A stretch of DNA of 13,489 nt from CALROG01 sp943369755 (GTDB lineage: Bacteria; Pseudomonadota; Gammaproteobacteria; Burkholderiales; Burkholderiaceae_C). The notes under the pieces were generated by a model. That model had not been told where the DNA came from. It searched no databases and saw only the letters and a list, made by a program, of their open reading frames with translations. The translations under genes and the position numbers were made by a program. The stretch lies in the NCBI GenBank assembly GCA_943369755.1, contig CALROG020000054.1:1-13489 (forward strand), in the 5' to 3' direction. Positions 5,740-12,738 of this stretch are shown piece after piece (the stretch's first letter is position 1; each line of letters begins with the position of its first letter).

Positions 5740-7280
5740 GGTGCTGGCTCCGGCGCAACGAGACTTCGCAGCACCCCGGGCTCAAAGTGCTGTTCAATGA
5801 AGTCCGCCAGGCCATCAAACACGCTGTCCAGGGTGGGAACCTGCGCGCCAAACAGCGCCTGCAAAACGCCCGTGCACTCAAACAAGCCGTGCAGGTAACA
5901 GCCCAGCACGTTGCCCGCCGTGTTCTGCCAGGCCAGCCCTTCGGCCATGGCCTCCAGCGCCAGGTTGCCGCTGGCCGCCATGGCCGGGTGCTGCGTGGTC
6001 TGGCCGTGATGGATTTCGTAGCCCTGCACCGCAAGGCCAGTCAACGGGGCCCAGGCACCCGCCAGGCGGCCAAACCGGGCTTGGCTGCGCCGCACCGTCT
6101 TGTCGCGGTCAAACACCGTGACCAGTGGCAGCAGGCCCAGACCGGGCGCATTGCCGTCAATGCCGTGCGGGTCAATCAGGGCCTCGCCCAGCATTTGCAG
6201 GCCGCCGCAGATGCCCAGCACCGCCCCGCCTTGCGCGGCATGCGCGGCAATGGCAGCGTCCAGCCCCTGGGCGCGCAGCCAGGCCAGGTCGGCACTGGTG
6301 TGCTTGCTGCCGGGCAGGATGATCCAGTGCGCACCGGCGCAGTCTGCCGGCGTGCGCGCCCAGCGCAGCCGCACGCCCGGTACGTTCTTCAGCGGCTGGA
6401 ATTCATCCAGGTTGCTGATGCGCGGGTAAGCCACCACCGCAATGGTCTTGGTCACCACACCGGTGGCGCGGGAACTATCGTCAAAAATACCGTCTTCTTC
6501 GGGCAGGCCGTGCTGCCACCACATGGGCAACGTGGCAACGGTGGGCACACCGGTCATGTCTTGCAGCATCTGCGGAGCCGGGGCCAGCAGCGCTGCGTCG
6601 CCGCGAAACTTGTTCAGCACAAAACCCCGGATCAGCGCGCGCTCTTCGGGCGGCAGCAGCGCCCAGGTGCCGTACAGATGGGCAAAGGCGCCGCCACGGT
6701 CAATGTCGCTGACCAGCAGGCAGCGCGCGTTGCCGTGCAAGGCCACGCGCATGTTGACGATGTCGCTGGCGTGCAGGTTGATCTCGGCGGGCGAGCCGGC
6801 CCCTTCAATCACCACCACGTCGTGGCGGGCACGCAGCGCATCCAGCGACTGCGCAATGACCGGCCAGACACTGGCGCTGCGGCCGCGCCAGCCCATGCCC
6901 GACAGTTCGGCGTTGACCTGCCCCATCAGCACCACCTGGCTGCGGGTGTCGGTCTCGGGTTTGAGCAGCAGCGGGTTCATGCCCACCTCGGGCTCGGCCC
7001 GTGCGGCCAGTGCCTGAAAGTACTGGGCGCTGCCGATTTCGCCGCCACAGTTTGGCCACCGGGCCGCCCCAAGGCCAACCGCGGCCCCCTCGGCGGGCAG
7101 CGCAGTACACGAAGTGACAAGCGTGGAGGCCACCACTCTTGCGTTGTTGCTCATGTTCTGCGCCTTGAACGGCGCGACCTTCAAGCCCTGGCGCGCGTAG
7201 TGCCGGCACAGCGCGGTGGTCAGCCAGCTTTTGCCGGCCCCACTGGTGGTGCCCAGAACCATTACGCATTGGGCTGTCAT
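5736..7280 (-). CDS. cobQ: Cobyric acid synthase with an in-frame insertion
   Basis: Glutamine-dependent enzyme that amidates four carboxylates of adenosyl-cobyrinate a,c-diamide using ATP. The 514-residue product starts with the P-loop-like GTTSGAGKSWL (residues 10-20) and KAQNMSNNARVVA (39-51). The glutaminase (GATase) domain follows, with HWIILPGSKHTSADLAWLR (318-336), nucleophile Cys358 in GICGGLQMLG, GYEIHHG (420-426) and catalytic His464 in CYLHG. In the family, the VVA segment is followed almost directly by a DGGE-type motif and a conserved AQ; here residues 52-78 come between VVA and GGEIGSAQ, adding about 26 residues without breaking the frame (see the repeat at 7054-7131). The rest looks intact, so activity is possible but uncertain. 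AAAGGAAG (7287-7294) lies 6 nt before the ATG. The stop overlaps the CoA-transferase start. Confidence 0.94.
   Translation of the reverse strand: MTAQCVMVLGTTSGAGKSWLTTALCRHYARQGLKVAPFKAQNMSNNARVVASTLVTSCTALPAEGAAVGLGAARWPNCGGEIGSAQYFQALAARAEPEVGMNPLLLKPETDTRSQVVLMGQVNAELSGMGWRGRSASVWPVIAQSLDALRARHDVVVIEGAGSPAEINLHASDIVNMRVALHGNARCLLVSDIDRGGAFAHLYGTWALLPPEERALIRGFVLNKFRGDAALLAPAPQMLQDMTGVPTVATLPMWWQHGLPEEDGIFDDSSRATGVVTKTIAVVAYPRISNLDEFQPLKNVPGVRLRWARTPADCAGAHWIILPGSKHTSADLAWLRAQGLDAAIAAHAAQGGAVLGICGGLQMLGEALIDPHGIDGNAPGLGLLPLVTVFDRDKTVRRSQARFGRLAGAWAPLTGLAVQGYEIHHGQTTQHPAMAASGNLALEAMAEGLAWQNTAGNVLGCYLHGLFECTGVLQALFGAQVPTLDSVFDGLADFIEQHFEPGVLRSLVAPEPAP
7054..7131 (-). repeat. 78-bp GC-rich palindromic element inserted in cobQ
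   Basis: On the coding (minus) strand the segment begins GGCCTCC and ends GGTGGCC, imperfect 7-bp terminal inverted repeats with one mismatch. Inside are small palindromes: CACTTCGTG, and GGCCGCGGTTGGCC with GGCC ends. Its 78 bp equal 26 codons, the same as the extra length in CobQ relative to the family. A GGCCACC direct repeat (7054-7060 and 7128-7134, plus strand) overlaps the ends. The encoded Ala/Gly/Thr-rich peptide resembles nothing in CobQ. The nucleotide pattern (CACGCTTG, then GCTGCCCGCCGAGGGGGC, then TTGGGGCGGCCCGG) resembles intergenic repeats I remember from Comamonadaceae; that part is memory, not a search. Confidence 0.55.
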
Positions 7281-7382
7281 GGGTTGCTTCCTTTCGCCAT
7301 ATTTTTCACGGCGAGCTGCGCCTGATTGTGTTCATCACGCACAGTGCCAGCAACAGCTTGAGCCATCAGTTTGCGCGGTTGG
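7281..7382. other. 102-bp gap between the RCC1-like gene and cobQ
   Basis: The longest gene-free stretch inside the cobalamin cluster. On the minus strand an ATG at 7366 opens a 29-codon frame (MAQAVAGTVRDEHN and onward) whose stop overlaps the cobQ start as ATGA (7277-7280). It has no Shine-Dalgarno sequence and I do not recognise the peptide, so I do not call it a gene. A weak promoter-like pair, TTGCTG, 17 nt, CACAAT, is also readable on the minus strand within the gap. I see no terminator hairpin, so read-through from cobC into cobQ seems likely. Confidence 0.4.
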
Positions 7383-8324
7383 TCATGGTTGCAAGCTCAG
7401 CCGCCTGGGCGCTTGACTGCTGCCCGCATCCCATTGCCACAGCGCTCCTTCACGGGTGCGGGCAAGCGTGACGGTATCGCCAGCGGCGACGTCAGTCACG
7501 TTGTCGAGCAACCTGGCGGGCTCAATCGCAAAGCCTGCGCCCCAGGCCCAGAGGCTGGCGTCAGCGCGGATCGCCAGCGAATGGCGTGAGCCAGTGGCAA
7601 TGGCGACCGCGCCCTGGAAGATCGCTCCCCAGCGGTCGGCTTTGTCACCCAGGCCGTGGGAGGAGAGTGGGCCAAAACGGTTGCCGCCCGTGCCCATGAC
7701 TGTGCCATCGCGCCGCAAATAAATCCCATGCCCGGTATGGGCGCGCACGGCAACCGCGTCCTGCGCAGTGACCACAAATTCCGTGGTGGCGGTGAGCTTG
7801 CCATCGCCATATTGGCCACGGTGCGCCAGCCCCTTGGCATAAAGTGCGCCGCCCTGGCGGATGTAGTAGTCCGCGCTGTCGCCAATGCACACCTCGATCA
7901 CGTCTTGCGCAATGCGCCGCGCCGCCGCACCGCCCACGCTGTGCCACAAGGCGCCTGCTGTATCAATGGCAAACCAGCCCGACGCGCCGGCGGCAAAGCG
8001 CTTGACGCCGCGCATCAAGGTGGTGGCGCGGGCAGGTTGATCCGTCCAGGTTTGCAGCGTGCCGTCTGCTAGCAAGGCAAAAAAAGCTTTGTCACTCACA
8101 CCAACTTGCACCACGCCCGCCATCATGCGGGCAGGCTGGCCGCGCCCGGTCCAGCCATAAGCCACATTGCCTTCAAGCGCCATGTGGCGGTCGTAATACG
8201 AGGCAAGGCGGGGGCTGGCGCTATCGGCTTGGGATGAGGTGGCAGCAGTCATCAACGCGAAGGCTAGCACCACCATGCGCAGCGGTACCGCACATGCACC
8301 GGTTATGAAAGATGAAAATTTCAT
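7383..8324 (-). CDS. Exported RCC1-like beta-propeller protein
   Basis: A 313-residue protein with a likely Sec signal peptide (about 1-33, hydrophobic core MVVLAFALM, cleavage near SSQA) and no other membrane segment, so probably periplasmic. The mature part is built of about six repeats of 40-50 residues sharing the pattern V-x2-V-x-x-G, a hydrophobic strand, DG-x-L-x-x-W/G: VVQVGVSDKAFFALLADGTL, VKRFAAGASGWFAIDTAGAL, VIEVCIGDSADYYIRQGGAL, AVAVRAHTGHGIYLRRDGTV, AVAIATGSRHSLAIRADASL and VTDVAAGDTVTLARTREGAL. This is the RCC1 (regulator of chromosome condensation) propeller repeat; a partial blade (NVAYGWTGRGQPAR) precedes them. Function unknown; such propellers are usually binding scaffolds. 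The ATG at 8324 overlaps the cobC stop (ATGA), which decided the start over a GTG at 8339. It has no known place in cobalamin metabolism. Confidence 0.8.
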   Translation of the reverse strand: MKFSSFITGACAVPLRMVVLAFALMTAATSSQADSASPRLASYYDRHMALEGNVAYGWTGRGQPARMMAGVVQVGVSDKAFFALLADGTLQTWTDQPARATTLMRGVKRFAAGASGWFAIDTAGALWHSVGGAAARRIAQDVIEVCIGDSADYYIRQGGALYAKGLAHRGQYGDGKLTATTEFVVTAQDAVAVRAHTGHGIYLRRDGTVMGTGGNRFGPLSSHGLGDKADRWGAIFQGAVAIATGSRHSLAIRADASLWAWGAGFAIEPARLLDNVTDVAAGDTVTLARTREGALWQWDAGSSQAPRRLSLQP

Positions 8325-8995
8325 GCAAAGGCCATACACGGGTCAACTCTACTTGTTACGGGCACCAGGCCTTCACCCCAATGCGGCGCCTGCGCTCCGG
8401 TTGATTTCAGCTCAGCAGCCGCTGGTGGTGCAGGCGGTGCGGGCTCGGTGTCCAGGCACAGCCACTGGCCAAACGCGGGGGCTTCGGCCGGCCATTCAGC
8501 CGCACTGGCGGGCAACGCCACACCGCGCCAGCGCAGCATGGCGGCACGTATCACGCCTGAATGGGTGACCCACAGGGCGTCCTGGCCCTGGGCCCGCCAG
8601 CCGTCCAGCGCGGCCCCCACACGGCCCATGAATTCGCGCACGGTTTCGCCATGGCCACCGGGCCTTGCGTCGGTGAAATCGTTGGCCCAGGCGCTGATTT
8701 CGCTGGGCGCAATCGCGGCCCAGGGCTGGCCCTCCCAGGCGCCAAAGTCCAGCTCGGCCAGCCGCGGGTCGGGCTGCCAGCGGCGGCCTGGCTGCAAGCC
8801 GCACAGGGCCTGCGCCAGCGCGCTGCAGCGGCGCAGCGGCGAGCTGAAAACCGGCAAGCCTTGGGCTTGTGCGAGGGCGTGAAACGCCTGCGCTGCAGCC
8901 TGCGTGGCCTGCCCGTCGACCAGGATATCAAGCCGCCCATAGCAGGTACCGGGTGGCACTTCTGGCGCGCCGTGGCGCAGCAGCCAAAGCTTCAT
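8321..8995 (-). CDS. cobC: Alpha-ribazole phosphatase, histidine phosphatase family
   Basis: Removes the 5'-phosphate from alpha-ribazole-phosphate (or from adenosylcobalamin-phosphate) at the end of nucleotide-loop assembly; cytoplasmic. The 224-residue product starts MKLWLLRHGAPE with the catalytic RHG (Arg7, His8, Gly9). SSPLRRCSALAQAL (51-64) holds the phosphate-binding arginines, AELDFGAWEG (80-89) is typical of this subgroup, and VTHSGVIR (143-150) carries the second catalytic His145. The start was set by the RHG motif and a 4-bp ATGA overlap with cobS; a frame running upstream to 9403 is cobS read out of frame. Residues after about 183 are a Pro/Ala-rich stretch plus a 25-residue tail without counterpart in the family, which is usually about 200 residues long. 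The neighbourhood of cobS and cobT supports CobC over a generic phosphoglycerate mutase. Confidence 0.88.
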   Translation of the reverse strand: MKLWLLRHGAPEVPPGTCYGRLDILVDGQATQAAAQAFHALAQAQGLPVFSSPLRRCSALAQALCGLQPGRRWQPDPRLAELDFGAWEGQPWAAIAPSEISAWANDFTDARPGGHGETVREFMGRVGAALDGWRAQGQDALWVTHSGVIRAAMLRWRGVALPASAAEWPAEAPAFGQWLCLDTEPAPPAPPAAAELKSTGAQAPHWGEGLVPVTSRVDPCMAFA

Positions 8996-9801
8996 GCCGA
9001 CAGGCCCATGCCAAGCGCCAGGCCCAGCAGTGCCGCCACCTCGCTGAGCTGCTGGGCCGCGCCCAAGCCGTCGCCGGTGTAGCCGCCCAGGCGGCGGCGC
9101 AGCAGCACCTGCACACGCCAGGCTGCCAATGCACCACCGGCCAGCATGGCCAGCAGCCCGGCCAGGCCCGCCACCCAGCCCAGCAAGGCCAGCGCGGGCG
9201 CGGTCCAGACCAGCGCTTTGGCCAGCCCCAGGCTGGTGATGGCGTCGGCCAGCGGCTTGGACTTGCTTCCCGCCGCGTCGCCCACATGCGGCATGCAGCG
9301 CATCAGCCACAGCACCGCGTAGCGAGTGCCGACCTGGGTCGCCAGCAACGCAACCGCTGCCAGCGCCGGGCCGCCGGCGGCAATCAGGGCCAGCAACGCA
9401 CACTTGAGCGCCAGCACCAGCACCAGCGCAATCGCCCCGTAGCTGCCAATGCGCGAGTCTTTCATGATGTGTAGCGCCGTGTCGCGGTCGGCCGAGCCGC
9501 CCAGGCCGTCGGCGGTGTCGGCCAGGCCGTCTTCATGGAAAGCGCCGGTCAGCCACACACCCGCTGCGGTGGCACACAGGGCTGCCACCCAACGGGCGGC
9601 GTCGGTGGCCGGCAACAGCGTAAGCAACAAGGCCAGCAGGCCACCGGCAAAGCCGCCCACCAGCCAGCCCACGCCCGGAAAGTGCACCGCGCTGGCCCGC
9701 AGCATGGCCGGGCTGTAGCCCACCCAGGCCGCCAGCCGCCCCGTGACCGGAATACGGGTGAGGAACTGCACGGCCAGCAGGAAGTGGCGCAGGGCCTGCA
9801 T
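8992..9801 (-). CDS. cobS: Cobalamin synthase (adenosylcobinamide-GDP ribazoletransferase)
   Basis: Integral membrane enzyme that joins adenosylcobinamide-GDP to alpha-ribazole (or its phosphate), giving cobalamin (phosphate) and GMP. The 269-residue protein is mostly hydrophobic helices. It begins QALRHFLLAVQFLTRIPV, the family N-terminus, and holds the acidic metal/nucleotide motif EDGLADTADGLGG (90-102) followed by IMKDSRIGSYG (112-122). GGYTGDGLGAAQQLSE lies near the C-terminus. The ATG at 9801 shares one base with the cobT stop (TGATG). A GTG one codon upstream (9804) is also possible, with AAAGG 7 nt before it. The stop overlaps the cobC start (ATGA). This is one step of the set cobT-cobS-cobC encoded in direct succession. 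Confidence 0.94.
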   Translation of the reverse strand: MQALRHFLLAVQFLTRIPVTGRLAAWVGYSPAMLRASAVHFPGVGWLVGGFAGGLLALLLTLLPATDAARWVAALCATAAGVWLTGAFHEDGLADTADGLGGSADRDTALHIMKDSRIGSYGAIALVLVLALKCALLALIAAGGPALAAVALLATQVGTRYAVLWLMRCMPHVGDAAGSKSKPLADAITSLGLAKALVWTAPALALLGWVAGLAGLLAMLAGGALAAWRVQVLLRRRLGGYTGDGLGAAQQLSEVAALLGLALGMGLSA

Positions 9802-10907
9802 CACAGGCTGGCCTTTGAAACACCGGCGTCGCCAAAGCTGGCCATCTCATTCAGGATGGCGCAGGCCGACACCAGCAACGGCCAGGCCAGCGCGGCGCCA
9901 GAGCCCTCACCCAGCCGCAAGCCCAGGTCGAGCAAGGGCTGGGCACCCAGGTGTTGCAACATCAGGCCGTGGCCGCGTTCACCCGAGCGGTGGGCAAACA
10001 CGCAGCGTTGCAGCACCTGCGGACGCAGGGCCTGCGCCACCAGCACCGCGCTGCCGGCGATGAAGCCGTCCACCACCAGCACCCGGCGCTCGCGGGCGGC
10101 CTGTAGCACAGCGCCGACCATGGTGGCGATTTCAAAACCGCCCAGGGCCGCCAGTGCCTCCAATGGCCCGGTTGCGCCAGCATGGCGCGCCAGCACGGCA
10201 CCCAACACAGCGGTTTTGCGTTGCACGGCAGCGGCGTCCAGCCCGGTACCCGCGCCGGTGCAATCGGCGATATCCAGCCCCGCCAGACGCGCCAGCAGCA
10301 GCGACGCCGCCGAGGTGTTGCCAATACCCATCTCTCCCAGCAACACCACATTGCCCGGCAAACCGCGCACCAGCGCAACCCCCTGCGCCAGTGCCGCAGC
10401 GCACTGCGTTGCAGTCATGGCGGGCGCAAGGGCGCTGTTGGCAGTGCCAACCTCAGCCCCCGCCACCTTTCGCACCTGCAAGCCTGCACGCTTTGCCCCG
10501 GCGGGCAGACCGGCCAGAAAGTCATGCTTCACGCCGCAGTCCACCACGGTCAGGGCCAGGCCATGCTGGCGCGCCAGCACACTGATGGCAGCACCGCCGG
10601 CCAGAAAGTTCTCGACCATCTGCCAGGTCACCTCGCTGGGGTAGGCCGACACGCCTTGCGCGGTCAGGCCATGATCGCCCGCAAACACCAGCATCTGGGG
10701 CTGCACCAGCGCGGGTGCGCTGCTGCCCAGAATCTGGCCCAACTGCAGTGCCAGAGCCTCCAGCCGACCCAGTGCGCCCAGCGGCTTGGTCTTGTTGTCC
10801 AGCGCGGCTTGCAGCGCGTGGGCCAGGCCTGCGTCGGCAAGGTCGGGCACGCAAGGCAGCGCGCCGGGCGCCTCGGCGGTGCTGTGCGGGGCAGAAACCA
10901 GGTTCAC
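9801..10907 (-). CDS. cobT: Nicotinate-nucleotide-dimethylbenzimidazole phosphoribosyltransferase
   Basis: Makes alpha-ribazole-5'-phosphate from nicotinate mononucleotide and 5,6-dimethylbenzimidazole (or a related base); cytoplasmic. The product is 368 residues, close to the family's usual 350. Motifs: DNKTKPLGALGRLE near residue 37, FAGDHGLTAQGVSAYPSEVT near 75, LGEMGIGNTSAASLL near 190, and GLRLGEGSGAALAWPLL near 329, which carries the catalytic glutamate known as Glu317 in Salmonella CobT. Two adjacent GTG codons could start it. The one at 10907 gives a 4-bp GTGA overlap with the cobD stop and lies 6 nt after GGTGG, so I prefer it over 10910. The stop touches the cobS start. The lower-ligand base used in this organism cannot be read from the sequence. 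Confidence 0.95.
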   Translation of the reverse strand: MNLVSAPHSTAEAPGALPCVPDLADAGLAHALQAALDNKTKPLGALGRLEALALQLGQILGSSAPALVQPQMLVFAGDHGLTAQGVSAYPSEVTWQMVENFLAGGAAISVLARQHGLALTVVDCGVKHDFLAGLPAGAKRAGLQVRKVAGAEVGTANSALAPAMTATQCAAALAQGVALVRGLPGNVVLLGEMGIGNTSAASLLLARLAGLDIADCTGAGTGLDAAAVQRKTAVLGAVLARHAGATGPLEALAALGGFEIATMVGAVLQAARERRVLVVDGFIAGSAVLVAQALRPQVLQRCVFAHRSGERGHGLMLQHLGAQPLLDLGLRLGEGSGAALAWPLLVSACAILNEMASFGDAGVSKASL

Positions 10908-11872
10908 CACAATCCACCTGATGCTATAAAAATAATAGTGGCTAGCGCAACAGCGGCCTGGGCTACAGCCGCTTTTGATGCGATTTGCAAGGCGCAGACC
11001 AGGTCTGCGCCACCGACCACCCGCCCCTGCGGGTTGAGCCCATATACCCCGGGCTTGCGCAAGGTAACGCCCAGGCTCAAGGCCATGGCCGCCATCGGCC
11101 AGCCGCTGTTGGGCGAGGGTGTTCTGGCGGCCTCGGTGGGCAAGCGGCCAGCCAGGGCCCAGCCTTTTCGGCCCGCCACCAGCAGCAGCAAAACTGCGGT
11201 GATACGGGCTGGCACCCAGCTCAGCACATCATCGGCCCGTGCCGCCCACTTGCCGGCCCATTCCCAGTAACGGCCGCCGCGCAGGCCACGGTAACCCCAC
11301 ATGGCGTCAGCGGTATTCGCAAAGCGGTAAGCCGCAGCCCCCGGCAGGCCCAGCAGCACAAACCAGAACACCGGTGCCACGACCGAGTCATTGAGGTTCT
11401 CGGCCAGCGACTCAATCGCGCTTTCACGCACCTGGGCCTCGCTCAGTTGGGTGACATCGCGGCTCACGATCTGCGCCAGCTGCGCCCGGCCCGCGTCCAG
11501 CGAAACCGCCAGCGCAGCCTCCACCTGGGCCACCTCGTCATGCAGCATGCGCCAGGCTAGCAGGGGCTTGAGCAGCAGCCCCAGCGCCAGCCCTGCCAGA
11601 ACACCAGGCAAAGCCATGACCAGCGCCAGCACGATGTGTGACGCCAGCAGCACAGCCAACAGCCCCAGGCTCCAGGCCAGCCCGCCGGCCCAAAAGGCAC
11701 GCCAGTCAGGGCCGTGCGACGGCAGGCCCGGAGCCACCCGCCGCCCGGCCCACACCAGGTAGTGACCCATCCACACCACCGGGTGCAGTCGCGCCGGCGG
11801 CTCGCCCCACCAGCGGTCCAGCGCCAACGCGGTAAGCAGGGCCAGGGCCGCCGAGCCGGCAAAGGTGTCCAT
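10904..11872 (-). CDS. cobD: Adenosylcobinamide-phosphate synthase (CobD/CbiB)
   Basis: Membrane enzyme that attaches (R)-1-aminopropan-2-ol or its phosphate to adenosylcobyric acid, giving adenosylcobinamide (phosphate). The product is 322 residues with several hydrophobic helices. Family motifs are LDRWWGEPPARLHPVVWMG (18-36), ESLAENLNDSVVAPVFW (154-170), YRFANTADAMWGYR (182-195) and ADDVLSWVPARIT (213-225). A GAGGA sequence lies just before the ATG at 11872. The start shares one base-step (TGATG) with the stop of the 31-codon cobO-like ORF, and the stop overlaps cobT. The last about 24 residues (SKAAVAQAAVALATIIFIAS, then GGLW) are encoded by AT-rich, repeat-like DNA that includes the palindrome at 10923-10939, so the tail may derive from a repeat. 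Do not confuse this with Salmonella CobD, the threonine-phosphate decarboxylase. Confidence 0.93.
   Translation of the reverse strand: MDTFAGSAALALLTALALDRWWGEPPARLHPVVWMGHYLVWAGRRVAPGLPSHGPDWRAFWAGGLAWSLGLLAVLLASHIVLALVMALPGVLAGLALGLLLKPLLAWRMLHDEVAQVEAALAVSLDAGRAQLAQIVSRDVTQLSEAQVRESAIESLAENLNDSVVAPVFWFVLLGLPGAAAYRFANTADAMWGYRGLRGGRYWEWAGKWAARADDVLSWVPARITAVLLLLVAGRKGWALAGRLPTEAARTPSPNSGWPMAAMALSLGVTLRKPGVYGLNPQGRVVGGADLVCALQIASKAAVAQAAVALATIIFIASGGLW
10923..10939. repeat. 17-bp AT-rich palindrome at the cobD/cobT junction
   Basis: GCTAT-AAAAATA-ATAGT: 5-bp arms (4 of 5 pairing) around a 7-nt AT loop, inside the last codons of cobD and 16 bp upstream of the cobT start. It has the same geometry as the palindrome at 12725-12741 and stands out in a very GC-rich operon. 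It is followed by GGCTAGCGC, which fits my memory of Comamonadaceae intergenic repeats. Confidence 0.45.
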
Positions 11873-11967
11873 CAGTCCTCGATGCCGCGGGCATCGCCTG
11901 CGTTGAACGCGTGCTCGCCCTCGGGCCTGGCGCAGGGCTTGGCAAAAGGCGGTGCTTCAGTTTCCAT
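11872..11967 (-). pseudogene. 31-codon ORF, apparent internally deleted cobO/btuR remnant
   Basis: A complete small frame of 31 residues starts 6 nt after the btuD stop and ends in a TGATG overlap with cobD. Its first half, METEAPPFAKPCARPEGE, resembles the N-terminal lead of betaproteobacterial cob(I)yrinate a,c-diamide adenosyltransferases (a KPEGER-type motif before the P-loop strand). Its second half, HAFNAGDARGIED, resembles the enzyme's C-terminus (E. coli BtuR ends KHAFDAGVKAQIGIDY). The whole catalytic body, including the P-loop, would be missing. The site between btuD and cobD is where a cobO gene would be expected. The family match comes from memory and short motifs, so it remains a hypothesis; it could also be a chance ORF or a functional leader. 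No strong Shine-Dalgarno sequence is seen. Confidence 0.45.
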
Positions 11968-11973
11968 ACTCGG

Positions 11974-12738
11974 CTACTTCGGTTGCGCAACCCATTGGTT
12001 GCCCAGCGCATGAATCGCGATGCGTTGGTCAAACACCTGCTCCAGCGCACGGTGGGTGGTGGCGTCCGCACTGGCACCCTGGTGCAGCACGCGGCCCGCA
12101 GCCATCACCACCACCTCATGGGCCTGCAGCGCCATCGAAATCTCATGCAGCACGCTGACGACGGTTTTGCCCTGCGCCACAAGTGCCCGCACCAGCGCCA
12201 GCCAGTCGGCCTGGTGCGGCGGGTCAAGATTGGCCAGCGGCTCGTCCATCAGCAGCACCTGCGCCTGCACCGCCAGCGCCCGCGCCAGCAGCACGCGCTG
12301 GCGCTCGCCACCCGAGAGCTGGCCCAGGCTGCGGCCGCGCCAGTCCCAGGCTTGGGTGGCACGCAGTGCCTGCTCGACCGCCGCGCGGTCGGCGTCGCCG
12401 GGCGCGGCCAGCCAGGACTGGTGCGGCAAGCGGCCCAGCATGGCAACGTCCCAGGCGGTGAGGTCGTCGCTGCCGTGTTCGTTCTGCCCCAGCCAGGCCA
12501 GTTGCTGCGCCCGCTTGCGCCCGGGCAAAGACTCAATCGGCTGGCCCAGCAACCTGACCTGCCCCTGGTAGGGCAGCAGGCCCGCCAGCACCTTGAGCAG
12601 GGTGGACTTGCCCGCGCCGTTGGGGCCGACGATGCTGCTCCAGCGGCCGCCCGGCAGGGCCAGGTCAATGCCGTGCAAAACCTCGACGTTTCCGAGCGTA
12701 GCCCGCACACCGCTTACCTGAGCCGCTATTAAATTCAT
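11974..12738 (-). CDS. btuD: Cobalamin/corrinoid ABC transporter ATP-binding protein
   Basis: Cytoplasmic ATPase subunit driving import by the neighbouring BtuC-type permease. The 254-residue protein shows the full ABC set: Walker A GPNGAGKST (38-46), Q-loop Gln85 (AWLGQNEH), signature LSGGERQR (141-148), Walker B VLLMDEP (161-167, Glu166) and H-loop His198 (VLHEIS). The family (FepC/BtuD/HmuV) also serves iron-siderophore or heme import; the cobalamin genes directly downstream make a corrinoid the likely substrate. The ATG at 12738 gives a 4-bp ATGA overlap with btuC and lies inside a 17-bp palindrome. A frame continuing upstream to 13404 is btuC read out of frame and was rejected. Confidence 0.9.
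   Translation of the reverse strand: MNLIAAQVSGVRATLGNVEVLHGIDLALPGGRWSSIVGPNGAGKSTLLKVLAGLLPYQGQVRLLGQPIESLPGRKRAQQLAWLGQNEHGSDDLTAWDVAMLGRLPHQSWLAAPGDADRAAVEQALRATQAWDWRGRSLGQLSGGERQRVLLARALAVQAQVLLMDEPLANLDPPHQADWLALVRALVAQGKTVVSVLHEISMALQAHEVVVMAAGRVLHQGASADATTHRALEQVFDQRIAIHALGNQWVAQPK

Noticed and set aside
7277..7366. A 29-codon minus-strand ORF whose stop overlaps the cobQ start
   Set aside because: No Shine-Dalgarno sequence, no recognised family, and cobQ has its own good ribosome binding site; a frame this short arises easily by chance.
8996..9403. N-terminal extension of cobC to 9403
   Set aside because: This stretch is cobS in another frame; the catalytic RHG motif sits right after the ATG at 8995, as in the family.
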